A stretch of DNA of 64,000 nucleotides from UBA5614 sp034678545 (GTDB lineage: Bacteria; Cloacimonadota; Cloacimonadia; Cloacimonadales; Cloacimonadaceae). Location: positions 1-64,000 of the forward strand of contig JAXDBS010000068.1 in assembly GCA_034678545.1 (NCBI GenBank), in the 5' to 3' direction. The notes under the pieces were generated by a model. It was not told where the DNA came from, ran no database searches, and was given only the letters and a program-made list of their open reading frames with translations. Shown in pieces: positions 1-7,687 of this stretch (positions within the stretch are counted from its first letter, which is position 1; each line of letters opens with the position of its first letter). A program made the translations under genes and the position numbers.

Positions 1-149
1 GCGCCACTGATCACAGTCATGTATTCGATGGAGGAGGTGCCGAAGTCGTATTCTCCGGGCTCCATGACGCCGACGGTGGAGTTGCCCTCTTCGTTGGAAA
101 AGGAGACGGACTTGACATTGCCGCCGAAGTATTCGTTGACCTTGAGCAT
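1..149 (-). CDS. ppnP: Pyrimidine/purine nucleoside phosphorylase PpnP, partial (3' end outside window)
   Basis: The first 49 residues are visible before the gene runs off the left edge. They begin MLKVNEYFGGNVKSVSF and continue through VGVM.PGEY.F and EYMTVISG, which matches the start of the small cupin family PpnP/YaiE (DUF1255, about 94 residues). The family phosphorolyses many nucleosides to a free base and ribose-1-phosphate in the cytoplasm. The ATG at 149-147 follows an AAGGAGAG ribosome site. The gene lies 33 bp downstream of thiS on the same strand and is probably co-transcribed with it. The call rests on the N-terminal half only. Confidence 0.85.
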   Translation of the reverse strand, partial: MLKVNEYFGGNVKSVSFSNEEGNSTVGVMEPGEYDFGTSSIEYMTVISG

Positions 150-182
150 AAATCTCTCCTTGGGAAGGGTGGTGCTTTGGGA

Positions 183-386
183 TCAGCCGCCGCTGATCAG
201 GTGGATGACGTCCACCTTGGCCCCGGGTGGCACGGCCGTGGTCTCATACTGGTCTTTTTTGACCAGGGCTCCGTTCATTTTGATGACCAGGAGGCGGAAG
301 GTGTAATTCATTTTGCGCAGCAGGCCGTTGATGGTGAGGCCTTCCTCCCAGTCAACCGGGTTGCCGTTGACGGTGATTTTATCCAT
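183..386 (-). CDS. thiS: Sulfur carrier protein ThiS-like
   Basis: A 67-residue beta-grasp protein ending in Gly-Gly, the hallmark of ThiS/MoaD sulfur carriers, whose C-terminus is adenylated and converted to a thiocarboxylate. The opening (MDKITVNGNPVDW.EGLTI) and the VPPGAKVDVIHLISGG end fit ThiS, which donates sulfur for the thiazole ring of thiamine. No thiG, thiF, thiH or moa gene lies nearby; the neighbours are a lipoprotein and ppnP. It could therefore serve another sulfur-transfer pathway. The family assignment is firm, the pathway is inferred. Confidence 0.8.
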   Translation of the reverse strand: MDKITVNGNPVDWEEGLTINGLLRKMNYTFRLLVIKMNGALVKKDQYETTAVPPGAKVDVIHLISGG

Positions 387-451
387 GAGTTCCTATCAGC
401 CAGCTTCGCCCGGGATCCGCGTACGGACGGGCGTCCAGAGTTGCCGGCCGC

Positions 452-1321
452 TCAGTCTTCCAGTTCGCCCAGGAAGAGGTCGGCGGTATAATCCTTGTCT
501 CCGATGCTGAGGTTGCCCTTGCCCAAGCCGACGGTCAGGTCGAAATCGCGGCTGAGGGTGGTTTCTCCGTAGGGGGTGCCGCTGGTAAAGGTGACCACCG
601 CGTCGATGCTTCCGGTGACCGCCCCGGACAGGTACTGGTAAAGGGTGGGCTGATAGCCGCGGGGGGCGTGGAAATCCTGCAGGGTCATCTCCATCGCGAA
701 ATCGGCGTCCCGGACCTTGTTCCAGCCGCTGATGTTGTCCAGGCCTTCGCGGTAATAGTAGCCGTTGAGCGTGACGACGTCGCGGTGGGCGTTGGTGACG
801 GTGAAGTTGCAGGACAGGGAATCGATCACGTCAGAGATGCGGCGGGTGTAGTGGTAGCCGCGTCCCCAGGCGATTTTGAAGGAGGCGGCGCGGGCGGTGT
901 CGGAATCTGTCACATAGTATTTCTGCGGTTCGTTCAGGGCGTTGAAATACTTGATGGTGTAGACGCGGTGGGCGCGTCCGTAGGGCAGGACAAGGGAATC
1001 GCCGCGGGTCTTGTGGATGGTGATGGTCCAGGTCATGCTCCCCTGGTCATAGGTTTTGTGCATGGTGTATTCGCGGCCGGGATACTTATCCTTGAAGCCG
1101 GCTCCGACCTTGGTGGTGTCGTCCACCAGGAATTCGGCCAGGTCGGAGATGTGGTCCGCCAGGCCGCAGGTGTTGATGGAAAGGACTCCGGCGATGATTT
1201 CCCCGCAGTCGCGGTCGGGGGTGAGTTTTTCCTCCTCGTTTTCGGCGCAGGCGGCCAGGGCCAGGGCCAAACAGAGCACCGGCAGCAGAAATAAAAGGGC
1301 GGGAAGGCGTTTAGCTGTCAT
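452..1321 (-). CDS. Hypothetical lipoprotein
   Basis: The protein has 289 residues. Residues 1-24 form a signal peptide with a hydrophobic LLFLLPVLCLALAL core, ending in a lipobox (LAAC) with the acylated cysteine at about position 25. The mature part is hydrophilic and probably beta-rich, with several Thr/Asp-rich strands, and I recognise no family in it. The start has an AAGGAGG site just upstream (near 1325-1331). It is first in a minus-strand run with thiS and ppnP, separated from thiS by 65 bp. Envelope anchoring is well supported; its role is unknown. Confidence 0.75.
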   Translation of the reverse strand: MTAKRLPALLFLLPVLCLALALAACAENEEEKLTPDRDCGEIIAGVLSINTCGLADHISDLAEFLVDDTTKVGAGFKDKYPGREYTMHKTYDQGSMTWTITIHKTRGDSLVLPYGRAHRVYTIKYFNALNEPQKYYVTDSDTARAASFKIAWGRGYHYTRRISDVIDSLSCNFTVTNAHRDVVTLNGYYYREGLDNISGWNKVRDADFAMEMTLQDFHAPRGYQPTLYQYLSGAVTGSIDAVVTFTSGTPYGETTLSRDFDLTVGLGKGNLSIGDKDYTADLFLGELED

Positions 1322-1397
1322 TTAAACCTCCTTGAGTCAGCTCAGAACCCGGGAACAAACGGCAGATCTGATCATATGCCAAAAAATTCCGCTACGA

Positions 1398-1427
1398 ATA
1401 ATCCCGGAGAGCGCGGAATATTGTCAA
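1398..1427 (-). promoter_or_regulatory. Candidate promoter for the lipoprotein-thiS-ppnP run
   Basis: On the minus strand TTGACA (1427-1422) is followed after 18 bp by GATTAT (1403-1398). A 7-bp inverted repeat, ATTCCGC (1386-1392) and GCGGAAT (1413-1419), brackets the -10 box and could be an operator. It is divergent from the rpmE upstream region. Called by eye only. Confidence 0.4.
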
Positions 1428-1441
1428 GGGAGAAATAGGGG

Positions 1442-1469
1442 TTGACAAAAAAACAGGTGGAAAAAGATT
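1442..1469 (+). promoter_or_regulatory. Possible rpmE promoter
   Basis: A perfect TTGACA -35 box (1442-1447) lies 64 bp before the rpmE start. The hexamer 16 bp further on, AAGATT, is a weak -10. Only the -35 part is convincing. Confidence 0.3.
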
Positions 1470-1510
1470 GCCTTGAAGTAAGATAGGAAAAACCCAAAGG
1501 AGACGGATAA

Positions 1511-1720
1511 ATGAAACAGGGAATCCACCCCAAGTATGAAAAGGTGATCGTCAAATGCGCCTGCGGAAACACGTTCGAGACCAAGTCCACCAAGGGCGAG
1601 CTCAACGTCGATATCTGCAATGTCTGCCACCCCTTCTACACGGGCAAGCAGAAGATCCTGGACACGGCCGGACGCGTGGAGAAATTCAACCGCAAGTACA
1701 AGATCACCGACAAGAAATAG
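1511..1720 (+). CDS. rpmE: 50S ribosomal protein L31
   Basis: A 69-residue protein opening MKQGIHPKYE, typical of bL31. It is the zinc-binding (C+) form: C16 and C18 in KCACGNTF and C36 and C39 in CNVCHPFYTGKQK are the four ligands. The length is normal. The start follows AAAGGAGA. bL31 sits at the central protuberance and bridges the ribosomal subunits. A strong intrinsic terminator follows 16 bp after the stop. The order rpmE, DUF1385, prfA is a recurrent bacterial arrangement, which supports all three calls. Confidence 0.97.
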   Translation: MKQGIHPKYEKVIVKCACGNTFETKSTKGELNVDICNVCHPFYTGKQKILDTAGRVEKFNRKYKITDKK

Positions 1721-1736
1721 AGACCTTTCCTGACAG

Positions 1737-1771
1737 CGCCATTTTTCCCTGCCCGGAGAAATGGCGTTTTT
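1737..1771 (+). terminator. Intrinsic terminator after rpmE
   Basis: An 8-bp stem, CGCCATTT (1737-1744) pairing with AAATGGCG (1759-1766), is followed directly by TTTTT (1767-1771). Confidence 0.9.
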
Positions 1772-1835
1772 ACATTCCGGAAAAACGCTTTAGTATATAG
1801 GAGTTAAAACCTGCCGCCCAAAAAAAGGATCGTGG

Positions 1836-1906
1836 GATGCGTTGTCCCCGCGAAGGCGGCCTTCCCGTTGAAGATCGGGAACCAGTTGAAGCGACGGTAG
1901 GCGCGG
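1836..1906 (-). repeat. Partial copy of the dispersed intergenic repeat family
   Basis: The stretch carries a CGCGAAGGCGG segment and AGCGACGGTAGGCGCG. Both recur in the same order at about 39858-39900. It has no TGGGGC hairpin module, so it is only an end fragment. It lies just upstream of the DUF1385 gene, whose reading frame happens to stay open through it. Confidence 0.6.
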
Positions 1907-1956
1907 GAAGAGAAAAAACCTGGAGCCCGGCCTCAACAAAAACAAAAGGAAAAAAA

Positions 1957-2913
1957 ATGGAAAAAAAGCAGATATACGTAGGCGGGCAGGCCGTGATCGA
2001 AGGGGTGATGATGCGCGGCCCGGAACATCTGGCGACCGCCATCCGGCGCAAGGACGGCAGCGTGGAGGTCTGGAAGCAGCCCTTCACCAGCGTCACCGGA
2101 AAGGTCAAATTCTACAGCCTGCCCATCATCCGGGGCTTCGTCTCGCTGATCGAGATGCTGAAGATCGGCCTGCAGACGCTGACTTTTTCCGCCCAGCGCT
2201 ATGAGCTGGACCTGAGCGAGGCGGAAAAGAGCAAGCCCAAATCCGCCCGGCGGGAAAAGGCGGAGGAGATCCTCACCTACGCGGTGGCCTTCGGTCTCGC
2301 CCTGCTGCTCTTCGGCCTTCTGCCCTACAAGCTGGGCGACTTGCTTAACCTGAGCAAGACGGATTTCTACTTCAACCTGTTCGCGGGCGTGATCCGGATC
2401 GTATTTTTCGTGGTGTACCTCTACCTGATCAGCCTGATGAAAGACGTGAAGAGGCTGTTCCGTTACCACGGCGCCGAGCACAAGAACGTCAACGCCTACG
2501 AGCACGACACGCCGCTGCAGATCGGCGAGATCCAGAAATGGACGACCGTGCATCCGCGCTGCGGGACGAGCTTCATGTTCTTTGTCCTGCTGATCGGCAT
2601 TTTGGTCTTTTCCGTGGCGGATACGCTGGTTTCGGCCTTCATTTTGAAAAGGCCCGTTCCCTTCCTGCTGCGGCTGGGCTACCACATTCTCCTGATCCCG
2701 CTGGTCTCGGGCATTTCCTATGAGGTGCTGCGCTTTTCCGGGCGCAACCTGAAGCACCCCGTCGTGAAACTGATGACCGGGCCGGGCATGGCCCTGCAGC
2801 GGATCACGACCCAGCCCCCGGACGACCAGATGGTCGAGACCGCTCTCATCGCCATGAAAGCCGCACTGGACCTGGACGTCAGCGAACACAATGTGAGCTG
2901 GATCGGGAACTGA
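1957..2913 (+). CDS. DUF1385 family membrane protein (YqhQ-like)
   Basis: The 318-residue protein starts at MEKKQIYVGGQAVIEGVMMRGP, the conserved DUF1385 opening, after an AAAAGGA site. The frame is open 40 codons further upstream, but that part is repeat-derived and has no ribosome site. Other family features are RYHGAEHKN..AYE (near residues 170-180), HPRCGTSFM and several transmembrane helices in the second half. The role of the family is not established. Its TGA overlaps the prfA ATG by one base, so translation of the two is probably coupled. Confidence 0.92.
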   Translation: MEKKQIYVGGQAVIEGVMMRGPEHLATAIRRKDGSVEVWKQPFTSVTGKVKFYSLPIIRGFVSLIEMLKIGLQTLTFSAQRYELDLSEAEKSKPKSARREKAEEILTYAVAFGLALLLFGLLPYKLGDLLNLSKTDFYFNLFAGVIRIVFFVVYLYLISLMKDVKRLFRYHGAEHKNVNAYEHDTPLQIGEIQKWTTVHPRCGTSFMFFVLLIGILVFSVADTLVSAFILKRPVPFLLRLGYHILLIPLVSGISYEVLRFSGRNLKHPVVKLMTGPGMALQRITTQPPDDQMVETALIAMKAALDLDVSEHNVSWIGN

Positions 2914-3980
2914 TGCTTCCAGCCGACAAGCTGCAGGCGCTGCAAAAGGAATTTGCCGGCCTGCACGAATACCTCGCCGACCCCGCCCACATGGCGGACG
3001 GCAAGGACTACCGCGAAAAAGCCCGGCGCCACCGCGAACTGGAAGAGATCATGGAGGCCTGGGAACAGTGGCGCAAGCTGAACAGCCGCCTGGAGGAGAC
3101 CCAAAGCCTGCTGGAGAGCGAATCCGACGAGGAGATGCAGGCCCTGGAGCGGGAGGAGATCGCGCAGCTGGAAGAGCGGCTGGCCAAGACGGAAGCGCAG
3201 TTGGACGACCTGCTCATCCCCTCCGACCCCAACGACGCCAAGAACGCCATTGTGGAGATCAGGGCCGGCACCGGCGGCGAGGAAGCCGCCCTCTTCGTGG
3301 CCGACCTCTTCCGCATGTATTCCTATTTCGCCGACCGCCGGAAGTGGAAGCTCGCAGTGCTCAGCAGCAACGAGACCGGCCTGGGCGGCTTCAAGGAGAT
3401 CATTTTCCAACTCAGCGGCAAAGATGTTTACGGCACCATGCGTTTCGAAAGCGGGGTGCACCGCGTACAGAGGATCCCCGTGACGGAAGCGGGCGGGCGC
3501 ATTCACACCTCCGCAGTCTCGGTGGCAGTGCTGCCGGAAGCGGAGGAGATCGACCTAGAGATCAGTGAAAGCGACCTGCGCACCGACGTCTACCGCAGCT
3601 CCGGGCACGGCGGCCAAAGCGTCAACACCACCGATTCAGCCGTCCGCATCACCCACCTCCCGACCGGCCTGGTCGTCACCTGCCAGGACGAGAAATCGCA
3701 GATCAAGAACAAGGCCAAGGCGCTGAAAGTCCTGCGCTCGCGCCTGCTGGACCTGGAGATCAGCAAGCAGGAGCAGGAGATCGCGCGCCACCGCAAGGCC
3801 CAGGTCAGCACGGGGGACCGTTCCGCCAAGATCCGCACCTACAATTTTCCCCAGTCGCGGGTGACCGACCACCGAATTAACTTGACAACCTACAATTTGG
3901 ACGGATTATTGTCAGGTGAGATCGACGAGTTCATTGAAGCGCTCAAAAACGCCTGGCGCCGGGAGAAGGTAAGTTCATAA
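2913..3980 (+). CDS. prfA: Peptide chain release factor 1
   Basis: The 355-residue protein is the usual RF1 length. The catalytic GGQ lies at 233-235 within SSGHGGQSVNTTDSAVRI, where Gln methylation normally occurs. The stop-codon reading tripeptide is PVT at 189-191 (RIPVTEAGG). PxT marks RF1, which reads UAA and UAG, rather than the SPF of RF2. The N-terminal 100 residues are coiled-coil rich. It follows DUF1385 with a one-base overlap. The methyltransferase gene prmC, often next in line, is absent here; a CNNM transporter gene follows instead. Confidence 0.98.
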   Translation: MLPADKLQALQKEFAGLHEYLADPAHMADGKDYREKARRHRELEEIMEAWEQWRKLNSRLEETQSLLESESDEEMQALEREEIAQLEERLAKTEAQLDDLLIPSDPNDAKNAIVEIRAGTGGEEAALFVADLFRMYSYFADRRKWKLAVLSSNETGLGGFKEIIFQLSGKDVYGTMRFESGVHRVQRIPVTEAGGRIHTSAVSVAVLPEAEEIDLEISESDLRTDVYRSSGHGGQSVNTTDSAVRITHLPTGLVVTCQDEKSQIKNKAKALKVLRSRLLDLEISKQEQEIARHRKAQVSTGDRSAKIRTYNFPQSRVTDHRINLTTYNLDGLLSGEIDEFIEALKNAWRREKVSS

Positions 3981-3985
3981 ACCGT

Positions 3986-5275
3986 ATGGGAATAATACCC
4001 GCCATTGGCATCGCCCTGTTTTTCCTCTGCCTGTCCTTCCTGTTCTCCGGACTGGAGACGGGACTGATCTCCCTCAACCGGCTCAGGCTGGAGGCCGCGG
4101 CCCGTTCCAGCCGACGCTCGGCCGAACTGCTCAAGTTCATCCGCCAGCCGGACAAGATCCTGGGCACCACCCTGATCGGGAACAACATCGTCAATGTCAT
4201 CCTGGCCTCCTTTACCACCTTTGTAGCGCAGACCCTGGTCAACCGGAGCGGCAGCTGGTACTTTGACCCGCGCTGGACCGCGCTGGGGGTGGCGGCGGTT
4301 GTCTTCATCTTCGGCGAGCTGCTGCCCAAGTCGCTGTTCCGGGACCACGCCGACGCCATGGTGCCCGCCCTGTTCCCCGTTCTCAAGCTTTTTTACAACC
4401 TTTTGCGCCCCTTCGTCTACGCCGTCACCTGGCTCAACCGCGCCCTGGAGAAACTGCTCAGGATAGACACCGCCTCGCCCATGGCCTACCTGACCCGGGA
4501 CGACCTTGCCTTCCTGATTTCCCAGACGGCCTCCGACCCCGAATCCGAGCCCCATCTGGAAATGATCGAGGACGCCCTCGAATTCAACGAGCAGCGCGCC
4601 TACAACGTGATGATCCCGCGCACCGACGTGGTGGCCATCGAGGCGGACGCCAGCGCGGCCGAGATCCTCGAACTGGCCGCCCGGGAAGGCTTCACCCGCT
4701 ATCCCGTCTATGACCAGAACCTGGACAACATCATCGGAGTCCTCATCATCTACGACCTCCTGCGCACCCCCGGCAGCGAAGGCATGAACGCCCGCCAATT
4801 GGTCCATGAGCCCTTCTTCATACCCGAAAACACGGACATCGACATCGTGCTCCGGGACATGCAGCAGCACCACCTCAGCATGGCCATCATCGTCGACTCC
4901 TTCGGCGGCACCGCCGGCATCATCACCATGGAGGACATCCTGGAGGAGATCGTGGGCGACATCTCCGACGAATTCGACACTGAGGAGGACGCCGGGACTG
5001 ACGTCGACCGGGTGGGCCCCAACACCTGGATCGTGGCGGCCGACGTGGAGATCGACAAGCTCAACGGCGAGTATGACATGGCCCTGCCCGAAGGCGACTA
5101 TGAAACCGTGGCCGGGCTCATCCTGGACCGCCTGGAGCGCATCCCCCACCCGGGCCAGATCCTGGACGCCGGGCCCTACCGCCTCCAGGTCCTGCAGACC
5201 ACCGACCGCAAGATCTCACGGGTCAAGATCCACCTTTCCGAAGCCCCCGAAACCGATACGCAGAACGAGAAATAG
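3986..5275 (+). CDS. CNNM/CorC-family (hemolysin-like) transporter with CBS pair
   Basis: The protein has 429 residues. The N-terminal ~190 form a DUF21/CNNM membrane domain opening with a hydrophobic helix and FSGLETGLISLNRLRLE. Residues near 205-330 hold a CBS-domain pair: the VMIPRTDVVAIE segment, then GFTRYPVY.....IIGVL, and FGGTAGIITMEDILEEIVGDI. The C-terminal ~90 are a CorC_HlyC domain (D.VGPNTWIVAADVEI). Characterised relatives move Mg2+ or other divalent cations, or are regulated by ATP binding to the CBS pair. Five bases separate it from prfA. I see no strong ribosome site. The substrate is unknown. Confidence 0.93.
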   Translation: MGIIPAIGIALFFLCLSFLFSGLETGLISLNRLRLEAAARSSRRSAELLKFIRQPDKILGTTLIGNNIVNVILASFTTFVAQTLVNRSGSWYFDPRWTALGVAAVVFIFGELLPKSLFRDHADAMVPALFPVLKLFYNLLRPFVYAVTWLNRALEKLLRIDTASPMAYLTRDDLAFLISQTASDPESEPHLEMIEDALEFNEQRAYNVMIPRTDVVAIEADASAAEILELAAREGFTRYPVYDQNLDNIIGVLIIYDLLRTPGSEGMNARQLVHEPFFIPENTDIDIVLRDMQQHHLSMAIIVDSFGGTAGIITMEDILEEIVGDISDEFDTEEDAGTDVDRVGPNTWIVAADVEIDKLNGEYDMALPEGDYETVAGLILDRLERIPHPGQILDAGPYRLQVLQTTDRKISRVKIHLSEAPETDTQNEK

Positions 5276-5287
5276 AGAGGAACTGAC

Positions 5288-6955
5288 ATGAAACTTATGG
5301 AATGCGTCCCCAATTTCAGCGAAGGCAGGGACCGCGCCGTCCTGGACCTGATCGCCGCCGCCATCCAAGCCGTGAAAAACGTCACCCTGCTGGACGTGGA
5401 CCCCGGAGCCGACACCAACCGCACCGTCTTCACCCTCGCCGGAGAGCCCGAAGCCGTGGTGGAAGCCGCCTTCCAGGCCATCAGGCAGGCCGCCGCGCTG
5501 ATCGACATGAGCAAGCACCGCGGCGAGCATCCGCGCATGGGCGCCACCGACGTCTGCCCCTTCATCCCCATCTCGGAGATGAGCATGGAGGAGTGCGCGC
5601 AGTGGGCCCGCGTCCTGGGCGAACGGGTGGGCCGCGAGCTGGGCGTCCCCGTCTACCTGTATGAGAACGCCGCCTCCAGGCCGGAATGGAAAAACCTCGC
5701 CACCGTACGCCAGGGCGAATACGAAGCTCTGCCGGACAAGGCCAAAGACCCCGCCTGGAAGCCGGATTTCGGGCCGCATGAATTCAACGCCAAAAGCGGC
5801 GCCACCGCCATCGGCGCCCGCGAGTTCCTGATCGCCTATAACATCAACCTCAACACCCGCGATAAAAAGAAAGCCCACGAACTGGCCCTGATGATCCGCG
5901 AGAGCGGCCGCCCCGCCAAAGGCCCTGACGGCAAGCTCCTCAGGGACGAGAAAGGCGACAAGGTCGTCCTCCCCGGCCTCTTCCGGCACTGCAAGGCCGT
6001 GGGCTGGTATATTGACAGCTTTAAGCGCGCCCAGATCAGCATCAACCTCACCAACTACAAGGTCACCCCGCCCCACCTCGTCCTGGAAAAGGTGCGGGAG
6101 CTGGCCGCCCAAATGGGCATCCGGGTCACCGGCAGCGAGCTGGTCGGCCTGATCCCCAAAGCCGCTTTGCTGGAAGCGGGAAAGTTTTACCTCAGGCGCC
6201 TGGGCGAAAGCGCCGGCCTGCCGGAGCGGATGGTCATGGAGACCGCCGTCCAGAGCATGGGCCTGACCGACCTCGGCCCCTTTGACCCGGACAAAAAGGT
6301 GATCGAGTATGCCATCGCCCGCCCCGACGCCCTCGTCAACCTCACCCTCAGCGGCTTCTGCGACCTGCTTTCCACCGACGCGCCCGCGCCCGGAGGCGGC
6401 AGTGTGGCAGCCCTCTGCACCGCCATGAGCGGAGCCCTCACCGCCATGGTCTCCAACCTCACGGTCGGCAAAAAGGGCTATGAACAGGCTCAGGACCAGG
6501 TCCTGCAGCTAGCCGAACAGGCCCAGGCCGTCAAGGAAAAGGCACTCCAGTGCATCGACCGGGACACGGACGCCTTTGACGCCATGATGGAAGCCCTGCG
6601 CCTGCCCAAAAAGACGGAGGAGGAAATCGCCCTCCGCGCCGCCCGGCTGGAGGAAACCACCCAAAAGGCCATCCTCGTGCCCCTCGAGACCCTCGAACTC
6701 GCCCTGGAAGCCGTGGAACTCGCCCGCCGGGTCGCCCGGGCCGGCAACCTTAACGCCCTCTCCGACGCCGGAGTGGCAGCCCTCACCGCCCTCGCCGGGG
6801 CCAAAGGCGCCTATTACAACATCCTGATCAACGTCAAGGGCGTCACCGCCCAAACCTTCAGGGACGAGGTCCTGGGCAAGTCCGCCGCCCTCGCCGATCA
6901 AATCGAGGACATCGCCCTCGCCGTCGAACACGACATCACCGACCGCCGGAAATAA
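5288..6955 (+). CDS. ftcD: Glutamate formimidoyltransferase / formimidoyl-THF cyclodeaminase (bifunctional)
   Basis: The protein has 555 residues, close to the ~541 of the fused mammalian enzyme. Residues 1-~330 are the formimidoyltransferase (MECVPNFSEGRD, then HRGEHPRMGATDVCPFIP and GPHEFNAKSGATAIGARE). Residues ~350-555 are the cyclodeaminase (FCDLLSTDAPAPGGGSVAAL and the LNALSDAGVAALTA end). It transfers the formimino group of formiminoglutamate, from histidine breakdown, to tetrahydrofolate and then makes 5,10-methenyl-THF plus ammonia. The start follows AGAGAGG. It is 12 bp from the CNNM gene. With fhs at 50966 it feeds the one-carbon pool. No hut genes are visible. Confidence 0.97.
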   Translation: MKLMECVPNFSEGRDRAVLDLIAAAIQAVKNVTLLDVDPGADTNRTVFTLAGEPEAVVEAAFQAIRQAAALIDMSKHRGEHPRMGATDVCPFIPISEMSMEECAQWARVLGERVGRELGVPVYLYENAASRPEWKNLATVRQGEYEALPDKAKDPAWKPDFGPHEFNAKSGATAIGAREFLIAYNINLNTRDKKKAHELALMIRESGRPAKGPDGKLLRDEKGDKVVLPGLFRHCKAVGWYIDSFKRAQISINLTNYKVTPPHLVLEKVRELAAQMGIRVTGSELVGLIPKAALLEAGKFYLRRLGESAGLPERMVMETAVQSMGLTDLGPFDPDKKVIEYAIARPDALVNLTLSGFCDLLSTDAPAPGGGSVAALCTAMSGALTAMVSNLTVGKKGYEQAQDQVLQLAEQAQAVKEKALQCIDRDTDAFDAMMEALRLPKKTEEEIALRAARLEETTQKAILVPLETLELALEAVELARRVARAGNLNALSDAGVAALTALAGAKGAYYNILINVKGVTAQTFRDEVLGKSAALADQIEDIALAVEHDITDRRK

Positions 6956-6961
6956 TCATGT

Positions 6962-7105
6962 CCCGCGGCGATGGTATGGGGCTTCGCCCCATGCCCACTT
7001 TCTTATCAGCCGTCATTCCGGATGTGGGGACAAGCGTCCCCGCTTGTCCGGTACAGGCGGGACGCCTGTTCCTGCGATCTTGCCGGCGCAGGCCGGTACC
7101 GCCTG
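6962..7105 (+). repeat. Dispersed composite palindromic repeat, copy 1
   Basis: Three hairpin modules occur in a row: ATGGGGC-TTC-GCCCCAT (6976-6992), GGACAAGC-GTCCCC-GCTTGTCC (7028-7049) and GTACAGGC-GGGAC-GCCTGT (7051-7069). A CGGCGCAGGCCGGTA segment follows (7083-7099) and is shared with the copy near 18855. The repeat fills nearly the whole space between ftcD and aroK. Confidence 0.85.
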
Positions 7106-7116
7106 AGGCCTGACCC

Positions 7117-7650
7117 GTGCTGATCTTCCTCACCGGCTTCATGGGCAGCGGCAAGACCACCGACGGCCGGGCCGCCGCCAACCTGCTCAGGGTCCCCTTC
7201 CTCGATCTGGACGAGGAGATGGGCCGCCGCCGCGGCCAGAGCGCCCAGGCCCTCATTGACGCCTGCGGGATCGCGGAATTCCGCCGCCTGGAAACCGAAC
7301 TCCTGCTCCGGGCCCGCCGGTGCCTCCGGCTCAGCCTCCCGGCCGAACTGCCTGTCCCGCCCCAACCCGAAGCTGTCATCGCCACCGGCAGCGGCAGCGT
7401 CCTGCTCCCCCAAAACCGGGAATTCCTGCTCCGGCCCGGACATCTCTCCCTCTGGCTGGACCTCCCCTTCCCCCTCCTCCTGCAGAGGATCCGCGCCGAC
7501 CGCCGCCCGCCCCTCCACGGCCTCGCCGATGAAGAGATCCGCCAGGTCTGGCTCCAACGCCTCCCCTTCTACCAGGCCGCCTGCCACCGGCGCCTCGACG
7601 CGCCCCCCTTCCCGCCCGCGATCCGCAGCCTCTTCAGGCTCAGCCTCTGA
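7117..7650 (+). CDS. aroK: Shikimate kinase
   Basis: The protein has 177 residues. A P-loop (GFMGSGKTT) lies at about residues 7-15, followed by the shikimate-binding DLDEEM and the E.FR.LE motif (IAEFRRLETELL). The third motif, normally GGG, reads ATGSGSV. An ADRRPPLHG lid segment and a C-terminal RLPFYQ helix follow. The enzyme phosphorylates shikimate on the chorismate pathway. The start is GTG at 7117, because a stop precedes it two codons upstream and no ATG is available. It sits immediately after a repeat element, so it may need its own promoter. It converges on the gene ending at 7688. Confidence 0.88.
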   Translation: MLIFLTGFMGSGKTTDGRAAANLLRVPFLDLDEEMGRRRGQSAQALIDACGIAEFRRLETELLLRARRCLRLSLPAELPVPPQPEAVIATGSGSVLLPQNREFLLRPGHLSLWLDLPFPLLLQRIRADRRPPLHGLADEEIRQVWLQRLPFYQAACHRRLDAPPFPPAIRSLFRLSL

Positions 7651-7687
7651 TCCACCCGCCCCGCGCCGGTTTGTTGAGAAAAACCGC

